A program made the translations under genes and the position numbers. The notes under the pieces are model-generated. The model made no database searches. It was not told the origin of the DNA and worked only from the letters and a program-made list of their open reading frames with translations. From positions 1-34,133 of the forward strand of contig NZ_JZRB01000053.1 in the NCBI RefSeq assembly GCF_000964085.1: a DNA stretch of 34,133 nucleotides, read 5' to 3'. Each line of letters opens with the position of its first letter. Within the stretch, counting starts at the first letter, position 1. This stretch comes from Luteibacter yeojuensis (GTDB lineage: Bacteria > Pseudomonadota > Gammaproteobacteria > Xanthomonadales > Rhodanobacteraceae). Below, in pieces: positions 27,272 to 34,133 of the stretch.

Positions 27272-27358
27272 TGCGCCCCCATCACACGAAAAAACTGCAA
27301 GTCCTGGCAGCAGGATATCGGGTGGTAGCCCGGGTATCCGTGCGCCAGGTCGTAAAGC

Positions 27359-27377
27359 CCGGCACCCCCGGTGCCGG
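27359..27377. other. Perfect 8-bp hairpin in the pilG-gshB intergenic region
   Basis: CCGGCACC (27359-27366) and GGTGCCGG (27370-27377) flank a three-base loop, CCC. The hairpin lies in the divergent promoter region of pilG and gshB. It lacks a T-run on the plus strand; on the minus strand it is followed by GCTTTACG. It could be an operator or a 5' leader structure of pilG. No promoter could be fixed confidently in 27272-27523. Confidence 0.4.
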
Positions 27378-27523
27378 TCACCGCTCTTCGGCGGCCCTTG
27401 GCACGCTGTTTAAAGGTTGCCGGGTGTCCCGTCAAGATGAATTGTTCCTAACAGGACAACGCCTTGTGAAATCATCGACCCCGCTCCACTAAACTTGACA
27501 CCTATTTTCAACAGGGGCTCCCC

Positions 27524-28465
27524 ATGCCGCTTTCCGTCGCCGTCCTGATGGACCCGATCCGCGCCATCAAGATCGCCAAGGACTCCACCTTCGCCATGCT
27601 GCTGGAGGCCCAGCGCCGCGGCCACGGCCTGCTTTACATGGAGGAAGGCGACCTGGAGCTGCGGGGCGACGCCGCCTGGGCCCGCCTGCGCCCGCTCACG
27701 GTGAAGGACGACCCCTCGGGCTGGTTCACCCTGGGCGACCCCGCCTGGCGGCCCCTGGCCGGGGTGGACATCGTCCTGGCCCGCAAGGATCCACCGGTCG
27801 ATGCCCAGTTCATCTACGACACGATGGTGCTGGAGGCCGCCCAGCGGGCCGGCGCCAAGGTGGTCAACGACCCGCGCAGCCTGCGCGACTGCAACGAAAA
27901 GCTGTTCGCCCTGCAGTTCCCCCAGTGCATCGCCCCCACGCTGGTCTCGCGCGACCGCGCCCAGCTCAAGGCCTTCGTGGCCGAACATGGCCAGGCGGTG
28001 CTGAAGCCGCTGGACGGCATGGGCGGGCGCGGCATCTTCAAGGTGCAGGCCGGCGACAACAACCTCAATTCCATGCTGGAAACCCTGCTCGACGGCGGCC
28101 ACCACTTCACCATCGCCCAGAAGTACATCCCCGAGATCACCTCGGGCGACAAGCGCATCCTGCTTGTCGACGGTGAGCCGGTGCCCTACGCCCTGGCCCG
28201 CATCCCCCAGGGCGACGAGTTCCGCGGCAACCTGGCCGCCGGTGGCCGTGGCGTGGGCGTGCCCCTGACCGAGCGCGACCGCTGGATCGCCGCCCAAGTG
28301 GCCCCCGAGCTGGTACGCCGCGGGCTGCGCTTCGTGGGCCTCGACGTCATCGGCGATTACCTGACCGAGATCAACGTCACATCCCCGACGTGCATCCGTG
28401 AGCTCGATGCCCAGTTCGGCATTAACATCGCCGGGCTGATGTTCGACGCGATCGAGGCCCGATGA
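27524..28465 (+). CDS. gshB: Glutathione synthetase
   Basis: This 313-residue enzyme joins glycine to gamma-glutamylcysteine with ATP, the last step of glutathione synthesis, in the cytosol. It has the GshB N-terminal domain (VAVLMDPIRAIKIAKDSTFA, LLEAQRRGH) and an ATP-grasp domain: KPLDGMGGRGIF (ATP loop), AQKYIPEITSGDKRILLVDG, RGNLAAGGRG and GLDVIGDYLTEINVTSPT. The length matches the family. AGGGGC lies 5 nt before the ATG. It overlaps tonB by four bases. The gshB gene beside pilG is conserved in Pseudomonas and Xanthomonadales. Confidence 0.97.
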   Translation: MPLSVAVLMDPIRAIKIAKDSTFAMLLEAQRRGHGLLYMEEGDLELRGDAAWARLRPLTVKDDPSGWFTLGDPAWRPLAGVDIVLARKDPPVDAQFIYDTMVLEAAQRAGAKVVNDPRSLRDCNEKLFALQFPQCIAPTLVSRDRAQLKAFVAEHGQAVLKPLDGMGGRGIFKVQAGDNNLNSMLETLLDGGHHFTIAQKYIPEITSGDKRILLVDGEPVPYALARIPQGDEFRGNLAAGGRGVGVPLTERDRWIAAQVAPELVRRGLRFVGLDVIGDYLTEINVTSPTCIRELDAQFGINIAGLMFDAIEAR

Positions 28466-29325
28466 CGACCCGTACCACCGGCGCCGACCTGATCGGCGCG
28501 ACCTTGCTGTTTTCGTTGCTGTTGCACGGTGTCGTCATCCTCGGCATCACGTTCCAGGCGGAAAAGCCCGCCCCCAGCGTCCCGACGCTGGATGTCACGC
28601 TGGTGGACGTCGCCAACCAGGAGCAACCCGACAAGGCCGATTTCCTGGCCCAGGCCAGCAATGCGGGCGGCGGCGACCGCGACAAGGCCTCGCGCCCCTC
28701 CGAGCCGGTCAGCGGGCCCCTGCCCACCCGCAACCAGGGCGCCGCGCCGCAGCCCGAGGAAGCCCGTGCGCCGGCCCCGCGCGAGGCCACGCCCGACCAG
28801 GTGCTGACCACGTCCGGCCAGACGGGCTTCAAGGTGGATACGACCAAGGAGCAGACCGAGCAGAAGGAACTGCCCCTGCCGCCCTCCGACGAGGAAGTGC
28901 AGCGCAAGCTCGAGATGGCGAAGCTGGCCGCCGAGGTACGTGACCAGTCCGAGGCCTACGCCAAGCGCCCGAAGAAGAAGTTCATCTCGTCGAACACGCG
29001 CGAGTACGTGTACGCGGCCTACATGAAGGGCTGGGTGAATCGCGTCGAGCGCGTGGGCAACCTCAACTACCCGGCCGAAGCGCGCCAGCAAGGCGTTTAC
29101 GGCGAGCTGGTGCTCACCGTGGGCCTCAACCGCGACGGCACCATCAAGAGCATCGACGTCATCAAGAGTTCCGGCCACAAGCTGCTGGATGACGCGGCCC
29201 AGCGCATCGTGCGGCTGGCCGCGCCGTTCCCGGGCCTGCCCCGCGATTCGAAGGAAAAGGTGGATGAGCTCTACATCACCCGCACGTGGCAGTTCCTGCC
29301 GGGAAATGTCCTTCGGAACTATTGA
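28462..29325 (+). CDS. tonB: TonB-family energy transducer (TonB3-like)
   Basis: This 287-residue protein has one N-terminal membrane helix (about 10-32, LIGATLLFSLLLHGVVILGI) with the His found in many TonB anchors. A proline-, glutamate- and alanine-rich periplasmic linker (about 35-180) follows, then a TonB C-terminal domain (about 195-280; YPAEARQQGVYGELVLTVGL, ITRTWQFLPG). It starts by an ATGA overlap with gshB. In Pseudomonas the gene in the same place (tonB3) is needed for twitching and pilus assembly rather than iron uptake, and synteny suggests the same here. There are no exbB/exbD genes next to it. Confidence 0.9.
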   Translation: MTTRTTGADLIGATLLFSLLLHGVVILGITFQAEKPAPSVPTLDVTLVDVANQEQPDKADFLAQASNAGGGDRDKASRPSEPVSGPLPTRNQGAAPQPEEARAPAPREATPDQVLTTSGQTGFKVDTTKEQTEQKELPLPPSDEEVQRKLEMAKLAAEVRDQSEAYAKRPKKKFISSNTREYVYAAYMKGWVNRVERVGNLNYPAEARQQGVYGELVLTVGLNRDGTIKSIDVIKSSGHKLLDDAAQRIVRLAAPFPGLPRDSKEKVDELYITRTWQFLPGNVLRNY

Positions 29326-29350
29326 TTCGCGTCATCGCTTCGTTGGCTTT

Positions 29351-29424
29351 TCGCGCGCAAGCGCGCTCCTACATGGGGATTGCCAACGCTGCCATGCCCT
29401 TGTGGGAGCGCGCTTGCGCGCGAT
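29351..29424. repeat. REPIN-like inverted REP pair
   Basis: A 23-bp REP in one orientation (29351-29373, core GCGCGCAAGCGCGC then TCCTACA) is followed after 27 bp by a 24-bp REP in the opposite orientation (29401-29424, TGTGGGAGCGCGCTTGCG...). The arms differ at one base (CTCCTACA versus TGTGGGAG). It fills the space between the converging tonB and small secreted-protein genes and ends directly before the latter's stop codon, so it may serve as a two-way transcript-end hairpin. Confidence 0.88.
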
Positions 29425-29754
29425 TCACGGTTTCGGCAGCAGCTGGTCAGCCTCACTGACGTAAGCCTTCTCCGCCTTCCGGTCCCATACGCACAACTCT
29501 CGCCCCGGCGCGTTCTTCATGTGCTTCTGCGGGTAGCGCCCCGCCAGCACCAGGGCCGTTACCGGCACGCGGTCGTCGTACTGGATGGGCCCGCCCACGG
29601 GCTTCACCTCCTTCAGGCCGCTGGCGGCCACGCACGCCTGGGTCACCCTTTGGTTGTAGTCCTTCCAGGCGGCGGGCGAGGAAGCCTGCGCCGCCACCGC
29701 CGAACACGCGGCCAACACACCCACAAAACCCTTTGTAAACATCGTCTTCGGCAT
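29425..29754 (-). CDS. Small secreted hypothetical protein
   Basis: This 109-residue protein has a typical signal peptide (positive MPKTMFTKG, hydrophobic FVGVLAACSAVA, cleavage likely after AAQA). The mature part of about 85 residues has two cysteines that could form a disulfide (TQACVAA and RELCVWDRK) and is moderately basic. I do not recognise the family; periplasmic location is inferred. The start ATG 29754 has GGAGG 6 nt upstream. It lies on the opposite strand between tonB and yqgE, interrupting the order seen in Pseudomonas. Confidence 0.8.
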   Translation of the reverse strand: MPKTMFTKGFVGVLAACSAVAAQASSPAAWKDYNQRVTQACVAASGLKEVKPVGGPIQYDDRVPVTALVLAGRYPQKHMKNAPGRELCVWDRKAEKAYVSEADQLLPKP

Positions 29755-29833
29755 GAGCTGCCTCCATGTGAACCCGCGCACAAGGTACGGCGCCGGGTCT
29801 GAACATTTCCGCACGGGCGCGGGCGGGTGCGGC

Positions 29834-29846
29834 TACAATGGCGCCA
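29834..29846 (+). promoter_or_regulatory. -10 element placing the start of transcription at the yqgE start codon
   Basis: TACAAT (29834-29839) matches the -10 consensus at 5 of 6 positions and ends 6 nt before the ATG. No purine-rich ribosome binding site lies in the preceding 20 nt. Transcription would begin at or near the A of the ATG, giving a leaderless mRNA. No clear -35 box is visible. Confidence 0.5.
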
Positions 29847-30412
29847 TGAGTATCGCCAACACTTTCGCCGGGCAGTTCCTCATCGCGATGCCTTCGCTCG
29901 CCGAGCCCCCGTTCGCACGTGGCGTGGCGTTCCTCTGCCAGCATGGCGAGGACGGGGCCGTCGGCCTGCTCATCAACCAGATCTCCGAATACCGCCTGGG
30001 CGATGTGCTCGCCCAGATGAAGCTGCCCTGCGAAGACCCCGAGGTCGCCGACTACCCCGTGCTCATCGGCGGCCCGGTGCAGCAGGAGCGCGGCTTCGTG
30101 CTCCATCGCGAGCACGGCCACTGGGATTCCAGCTACCGCATCAACGACGACTGGTCGGTCACCACGTCGCGCGACATCCTCGTGGCCATGGCCCGGGGCG
30201 ATGGCCCGCGCCGTGCCGTCGTCACCCTCGGCTACGCCGGCTGGGAGGCCGGGCAGCTCGAGCAGGAAGTCATGGAAAACGCGTGGCTTACCACGCGCGC
30301 CGACGAGCACATCGTGTTCGATACCCCCATCGAGGAACGCTGGTTCGCCGCCACGCGCAAGATGGGTGTGCGCGACCCGTCCCAGCTCGCCGGCTACGCC
30401 GGGCACGCCTGA
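29846..30412 (+). CDS. algH: YqgE/AlgH family protein
   Basis: This 188-residue cytosolic protein belongs to the UPF0301 (YqgE/AlgH) family. It has FAGQFLIAMPSLAEPPFARG, VAFLCQHGEDGAVGLLINQI, VLIGGPVQQERGFVLH, and the end GYAGWEAGQLEQE then NAWL. The molecular role is unknown; the name comes from an alginate regulator in Pseudomonas. ATG 29846 aligns with the family start, but no ribosome binding site precedes it. The gene is followed after 3 nt by ruvX, the same pair as in most gammaproteobacteria. Confidence 0.95.
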   Translation: MSIANTFAGQFLIAMPSLAEPPFARGVAFLCQHGEDGAVGLLINQISEYRLGDVLAQMKLPCEDPEVADYPVLIGGPVQQERGFVLHREHGHWDSSYRINDDWSVTTSRDILVAMARGDGPRRAVVTLGYAGWEAGQLEQEVMENAWLTTRADEHIVFDTPIEERWFAATRKMGVRDPSQLAGYAGHA

Positions 30413-30415
30413 TCC

Positions 30416-30835
30416 ATGGGCTGTCTGCTTGGTTTCGATGTCGGCACGAAAGTGGTCGGCGTCGCCGTTGGCAACCGGCTGACGGGCACCGCCCGTGCGC
30501 TCGCCGCCCTGCCCGTCCGCGACGGCACGCCCGACTGGCAGGCGCTCGACACCCTGCGCCGCGAGTGGCTGCCCGATGAACTTGTCGTGGGCCTGCCCCT
30601 CGACAACGATGGCAAGGAGCAACCGATGACGCGCACGGCGCGCCGGTTCGCCCAGCAACTCACCGAGCGCTACGGCATCGCCGTGGCGTTCGCCGACGAG
30701 CGCATGAGCTCGCAGGAGGCCGCGCGACGCTTCGCCGCCGGCCGCGCCGCGGGCACGCGCAAGCGTTCGGATGCAAAATCCATCGATGCCGAGGCCGCCG
30801 CGGTGATCCTCGAGTCGTACCTTCTCCAGTCGTAA
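30416..30835 (+). CDS. ruvX: RuvX/YqgF Holliday-junction resolvase-like nuclease
   Basis: This 139-residue protein has the RNase H-like fold motifs of YqgF. A first acidic residue lies in LLGFDVGTKVVGVAVG, then LVVGLPLDNDGKEQPMT, then ADERMSSQEA, and a final acidic part in AKSIDAEAAAVILESYL. The family processes the 5' end of pre-16S rRNA and is also proposed to resolve junctions. It starts 3 nt after yqgE, so translation is coupled; length matches the family. Confidence 0.95.
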   Translation: MGCLLGFDVGTKVVGVAVGNRLTGTARALAALPVRDGTPDWQALDTLRREWLPDELVVGLPLDNDGKEQPMTRTARRFAQQLTERYGIAVAFADERMSSQEAARRFAAGRAAGTRKRSDAKSIDAEAAAVILESYLLQS

Positions 30836-30868
30836 CCCAACGTTTCCACCTGTTAGCTTGAGGACGTC

Positions 30869-31795
30869 ATGTCAAACCGCCTGCGCCATCTGACCACCCT
30901 CGAGAACCTGCCGCGCGAAACGATCGAGCGCCTGCTCGACAAGGCCAACAGCCTCCGCGACCAGTCGGCGCACGGCACGCGCAAGCTCGATATCCTGGCC
31001 GGCCGCACCGTGCTCAACCTGTTCTTCGAACCCTCGACGCGCACGCGCACGTCGTTCGAGCTGGCCGCCCGCCGCATGGGCGCCGACGTGATCAACTTCG
31101 ATATCGCGCTGTCGTCGTCCAGCAAGGGCGAAGAGCTGTTCGATACCCTGCACACGCTCGAGGCCATGCACCTGGACGCCATCATCGTGCGCCACAAGGT
31201 CTCGGGCACGCCCGAGGAACTGGTGAAGCACGCCATGAGCGGCGTCTCGGTGGTGAACGCCGGCGACGGCAACCGCGCCCACCCCACCCAGGGCCTGCTC
31301 GACGCGCTCACCATCCGCAACCACCACCCCGATTTCCGCAAGCTCAAGGTGGCCATCTGCGGCGATGTCCGCCATTCGCGCGTGGCCCGCTCCGATGTGC
31401 ACGTGCTCACGGCCATGGGTGCCAAGGATGTCCGCATCGTGGGCCCGTCGCGCCTGCTCCCCACCGAGGGCGAGTTCAAGGGCGTGACCCTGCACGAGGA
31501 TTTCGACGAGGCGATCCAGGGCGTCGACGTCGTGATCATGCTGAGGCTGCAGAAAGAGCGCATGGCCTCCACCGACCTGCCGGACGAGGCCGCCTACTTC
31601 GAGCGCTACGGCCTCGACACCAGGCGCCTGGCACGGGCCGCCAAGGGCGCCCTGGTCATGCACCCCGGCCCGATCAACCGCGGCATCGAGATCGCCCCCG
31701 AGGTGGCCGATGGCGCCCAGTCCCGGATCCTGGAGCAGGTGGGCAATGGCGTCTTCGTCCGCATGGCCGTGCTCTGCGAGGTCATGGGGCGGTAA
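30869..31795 (+). CDS. pyrB: Aspartate carbamoyltransferase catalytic subunit
   Basis: This 308-residue enzyme makes N-carbamoyl-aspartate from carbamoyl phosphate and aspartate, the committed step of pyrimidine synthesis. The carbamoyl-phosphate loop FFEPSTRTRTSFE is at about residues 52-64. Other motifs are SSSKGE, the HPTQ motif in AHPTQGLLD, CGDVRHSRVARSD, and the aspartate-binding MHPGPINRGIE. GAGGA lies 5 nt before the ATG, 33 nt after ruvX. In Pseudomonas pyrR precedes pyrB here and a dihydroorotase-like pyrC follows; neither is in this window, so regulation by PyrR is not expected from this locus. Confidence 0.97.
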   Translation: MSNRLRHLTTLENLPRETIERLLDKANSLRDQSAHGTRKLDILAGRTVLNLFFEPSTRTRTSFELAARRMGADVINFDIALSSSSKGEELFDTLHTLEAMHLDAIIVRHKVSGTPEELVKHAMSGVSVVNAGDGNRAHPTQGLLDALTIRNHHPDFRKLKVAICGDVRHSRVARSDVHVLTAMGAKDVRIVGPSRLLPTEGEFKGVTLHEDFDEAIQGVDVVIMLRLQKERMASTDLPDEAAYFERYGLDTRRLARAAKGALVMHPGPINRGIEIAPEVADGAQSRILEQVGNGVFVRMAVLCEVMGR

Positions 31796-31809
31796 GGCGC
31801 GCGATCCGG

Positions 31810-31815
31810 CATAAT
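31810..31815 (+). promoter_or_regulatory. Possible -10 box of the lipoprotein gene
   Basis: CATAAT matches the -10 consensus at 5 of 6 positions and lies 34 nt before the start codon, directly after pyrB. No convincing -35 box is visible, so this is weak evidence for a promoter separate from the pyrB unit. Confidence 0.35.
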
Positions 31816-31849
31816 GCCGGTTCCAAGGGACCAATCAACGGGATACAGA

Positions 31850-33598
31850 ATGCGACCGACGAAGCGACTCCTCGCGCTCGGCGTCGCCAGCGTGCTGCTG
31901 GCGGCCTGCGGCCACAAAGACAAGGATGCCCCGCTGGCCTTCGTGCCGGCCGATACACCGTACGTGGTGGCCAGCCTCGACACGCTGGACGATGACGCCT
32001 ACCAGGCCGTGCTGGCCCAGCTGAACCAGGAAGCCCCGGGCCAGGTCGCCCAGATGAAGTCCTACGCCCAGGAGTTCGACGCCAAGGGCAACGCCGACGC
32101 CGCCCGCCTCCTGCGCGCCCTTGTCGCGGAGATGGACGGCAAGAACGCCGAGACCATCGTCAAGAACCTCGGCGTCGACCTGAAGACCGGCTCGGCCATC
32201 TACGGCGTGGGCCTCAGCCCGGTCGTCCGCGCCTCGCTGGCCGATCCGGCCGCGTGGGACGCCTTCGTGGGCCGCCTCGAGACGGCTTACGGCAAGAAGC
32301 TCGACACCGCCGATGCCGGCGGCCAGGCCTACCGCCACGTCGCCCTTGGCGATTCGGGCACCCAGCTCATCATCGCCACCGTCGGCAAGAACGCCGTGGC
32401 CGCGCTGCTCCCGGCCGACGCCGCGCAGCCGCTGGTCCGCCAGGCCCTCGGCGTCGACCGCCCGGACAAGAACCTCCAGGACGACGGCCGCCTTGCCGAC
32501 CTCGCCAAGGACAAAGGCTACAAGGATTACGTGGTGGGCCAGGTCGATCTCACCCGCCTGCTGCCGCTCGTGGCCGCCGGCAAGGATCCCCTGTTCGCCA
32601 CCTTCCTGAAGCACCAGTCGCAGAAGACCGGCGAGCCGGCCCCGCAGATCCCGGCCAGCTGCCAGGAAGAAGCCACCCGCGTCGCCGCTCGCGTGCCCTC
32701 CTTCAGCTTCGGCTACACCAAGCTCGACCTGCACCACGTCGAGCAGCGCGTGGACGTGGCCCTCGCCAGCGACATCACCAGCGCCTTCTCGGGCCTGAAG
32801 GTGGAACTGCCTGGCCTGGGCAGCGACGCCACGGGCAGCTTCGACGTCAGCCTCGCCCTGCCGGTGGAACAGCTGCGCACGTTCTTCACCGCGCAGTCCG
32901 AAGCCGTCGCCGCCAAGCCCTTCGCCTGCCCCGCCTTCGCCAGCCTCAACGACAGCTTCGCGAAGATGGGTTCCACCATGCAGCAGGCCGCCATCCCGCC
33001 GTTCGGCGATATCCGCGGCGTGCGCATCGTGGTCGACTCGTACAAGCCGGGCGCGCCGGGCGCGGCCCTGCCGCAGGTCAACGGCCGTGTGGTGCTGGCC
33101 ACCCGCAACCCGGCTGGCCTGCTGGCCATGAGCCAGGCGGTGCTGGGCGGTGAGTTCAAGCTGGCCGCCGACGGCAAGCCTGCCGCGCTGCCCGCCAACC
33201 TCACGCAGTCGCTGGGCATGCCGGCGTGGGCCGCCATGAACGGCCAGGCCATCGCCATCGGCCTGGGTGACGGCGAGGACGCGAAGCTCGACGACCTGCT
33301 GATGGGCAGCACCGGCGACGCCGGCCGCCTGGCCCGCCTGCATCTCAACGGCGACATGTACCGCACGTGGGTCGACATCATGTCGGACAAGGCCCAGGCC
33401 TACGCCTCGGCGATGGCCGAAGCGGCGGCCGCCGATGGTGCGCCGGATTCCCAGGCGGCCGACACGGCGACGGCACAGCGTTCGAAGGCGCAGTTCGACG
33501 CCATGAAGGCACAGGCCGCCCGCGTGGTGCAGGTCGGCGGCGAAGCCCACATGGAAGAAAAGGGCCTGGTGATCTCGGGCGCGGTCGAATACAAGTAA
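31850..33598 (+). CDS. Large predicted lipoprotein, DUF3352-like
   Basis: This 582-residue protein has a lipoprotein signal peptide: MRPTKR, hydrophobic core LLALGVASVL and lipobox LLAAC with lipidated Cys20. The mature protein opens with AFVPADTPYVVASLDTLDDD, a pattern of the DUF3352 type in which a tethered protein repeats long beta-alpha modules. It is alanine-rich with a coiled A/E stretch near 520-550. Its function is not known to me. The start ATG 31850 has GGGAT 6 nt upstream. A REP and a terminator follow, so this is the last gene of the block. DUF3352 assignment is from the opening motif and layout only. Confidence 0.75.
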   Translation: MRPTKRLLALGVASVLLAACGHKDKDAPLAFVPADTPYVVASLDTLDDDAYQAVLAQLNQEAPGQVAQMKSYAQEFDAKGNADAARLLRALVAEMDGKNAETIVKNLGVDLKTGSAIYGVGLSPVVRASLADPAAWDAFVGRLETAYGKKLDTADAGGQAYRHVALGDSGTQLIIATVGKNAVAALLPADAAQPLVRQALGVDRPDKNLQDDGRLADLAKDKGYKDYVVGQVDLTRLLPLVAAGKDPLFATFLKHQSQKTGEPAPQIPASCQEEATRVAARVPSFSFGYTKLDLHHVEQRVDVALASDITSAFSGLKVELPGLGSDATGSFDVSLALPVEQLRTFFTAQSEAVAAKPFACPAFASLNDSFAKMGSTMQQAAIPPFGDIRGVRIVVDSYKPGAPGAALPQVNGRVVLATRNPAGLLAMSQAVLGGEFKLAADGKPAALPANLTQSLGMPAWAAMNGQAIAIGLGDGEDAKLDDLLMGSTGDAGRLARLHLNGDMYRTWVDIMSDKAQAYASAMAEAAAADGAPDSQAADTATAQRSKAQFDAMKAQAARVVQVGGEAHMEEKGLVISGAVEYK

Positions 33599-33609
33599 AC
33601 AACGCCCCC

Positions 33610-33633
33610 TGTAGGAGCGCGCTTGCGCGCGAT
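33610..33633 (+). repeat. Single REP element
   Basis: TGTAGGAGCGCGCTTGCG followed by CGCGAT, 24 bp, identical in form to the elements at 14065 and 29401 except for A in place of G at the fourth base. It lies 12 bp after the lipoprotein stop codon and just before the terminator. Confidence 0.88.
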
Positions 33634-33639
33634 GCTCTT

Positions 33640-33669
33640 AAAAAGCCCGGCCAGTGCCGGGCTTTTTTT
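33640..33669 (+). terminator. Rho-independent terminator of the lipoprotein gene
   Basis: AAAAGCCCGG (33641-33650) pairs with CCGGGCTTTT (33657-33666) around a six-base loop, and seven T residues close it (33663-33669). With A-runs on one side and T-runs on the other it could work in both directions. Confidence 0.92.
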
Positions 33670-33670
33670 G

Positions 33671-33710
33671 TCGGTTCATCCGCTGGCGCGAATGCATGCT
33701 TTGAGCGGCT
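33671..33710. repeat. 40-bp dispersed repeat, right copy
   Basis: The reverse complement matches 1-40 at 34 of 40 positions, with the core CGCGAATGCATGCTT at 33687-33701. It directly follows the terminator and precedes the small hairpin GCGGC-TTGC-GCCGC at 33706-33719. Confidence 0.6.
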
Positions 33711-33747
33711 TGCGCCGCCTAGGGCTGGCGCGGTGTCGCCAGTCGGC

Positions 33748-34133
33748 GGCGGGTGGGCCCCTGGTGCCGCCAGTCGCGGACCTTCGGACCGGGCCGTAGC
33801 TCCGCTATCGCCACTACGTTGCGGTGCGCGGCCCTCCGCTCATGTCGGCCCCAGGGGCCCACCCGCCACCGAGCCCATGCGCCCGGTTTCGTGGGGGCAA
33901 GAGCAAAAGACCCTCGCACGCGTACGGTCGCGAAAGACCCACGAGCTCCCAAGCACGTCTGCCACTGCACAAACAGCGAAAGCAGCGAGCCCGAACGGGC
34001 ATCGCACTACACAGCACCGGCCTGTGCCACACGACACGAGGCGTAACGACTCGGGGGCGGGCAGGCCCTTGGGGCCGACATGAGCGGAGGGCCGCCAAGC
34101 CACCGGTTATCGCGAAAGCGGCGCTACGGCCCG
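33748..34133. repeat. Large imperfect palindrome of alternating repeat arms
   Basis: The stretch 33790-33867 matches the reverse complement of 34056-34133 at 62 of 78 positions, including a perfect 26-bp block around CCTCCGCTCATGTCGGCCCC. Weaker similarity continues inward for about 30 bp (20 of 30). A third copy of one end of the arm (22 bp, 21 matches) lies at 33748-33769 in the other orientation. No plausible gene was found in 33599-34133: open frames there have arginine/proline-rich low-complexity translations and lack ribosome binding sites. The element runs into the window end and may continue. Confidence 0.75.

Noticed and set aside
27398-27415. A sigma-54-like TTGGCACG upstream of gshB
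   Set aside because: The required TTGC four bases later is absent (CTGT then TTAA); a TTGC occurs only much further on, so the -12 part fails.
27495-27500. A perfect TTGACA as -35 box for gshB
   Set aside because: The matching -10 position would fall on the GC-rich ribosome binding region directly before the start codon, and nothing there resembles TATAAT.
33367-34083. A 238-codon open frame at the right end
   Set aside because: It overlaps the lipoprotein gene, the REP, the terminator and the palindrome; its translation has no family features.

Overview
This is a GC-rich chromosomal window from a gammaproteobacterium, most likely a member of the Xanthomonadales (Rhodanobacteraceae, Luteibacter/Dyella-like). 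The assignment is inferred from a complete Pil-Chp twitching-motility chemosystem, the gene order gshB-tonB-yqgE-ruvX-pyrB beside it (as in Pseudomonas aeruginosa but lacking pyrR and pilK), short H-NS-like and HemP proteins, and REP elements of the GTGGGAGCGCGCTTGCG type. It cannot be fixed without a database search. No phage, transposase, CRISPR array, rRNA or tRNA was seen. The window is dense and almost entirely protein coding.

Layout. 1-1089 (+): an AT-rich leader, a small H-NS-family protein with a strong terminator, and a tautomerase. 1161-3869 (-): a membrane cassette of SPFH/stomatin protein, NfeD protein and threonine/serine exporter-like protein. 3921-13908 (-): a nine-component export locus read from right to left: MacA-like adaptor, MacB-type ATPase, four FtsX/MacB-type permeases arranged as two A/B pairs, an NtrC-type sigma-54 activator and an NtrY-like sensor kinase. 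A sigma-54 promoter with tandem palindromes lies directly in front of it (13942-14042), so the distal activator probably drives its own operon. 14141-14992 (-): a protein of unknown function and HemP behind a Fur-box promoter. 15050-27271 (-): pilG, pilH, pilI, pilJ, chpA, chpB, chpC. 27524-33598 (+): gshB, tonB, (a small secreted protein on the other strand), yqgE/algH, ruvX, pyrB and a large lipoprotein. 33599-34133: a repeat-rich end without genes.

How the genes work together. The Pil-Chp genes form a complete phosphorelay from the PilJ receptor through PilI/ChpC couplers to the ChpA kinase and the PilG/PilH outputs that steer type IV pili. The TonB3-like protein next door is linked to twitching in Pseudomonas. 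The adaptation branch looks lost: no pilK methyltransferase is present and ChpB lacks the catalytic serine. The export locus looks like an envelope-stress or antimicrobial-peptide-type efflux system with built-in positive feedback.

The main non-coding observations are the sigma-54 promoter and palindrome cluster, two REPIN-like inverted REP pairs plus two single REPs, a 40-bp repeat present in inverted orientation at both ends of the window, and a roughly 340-bp imperfect palindrome at the right end.
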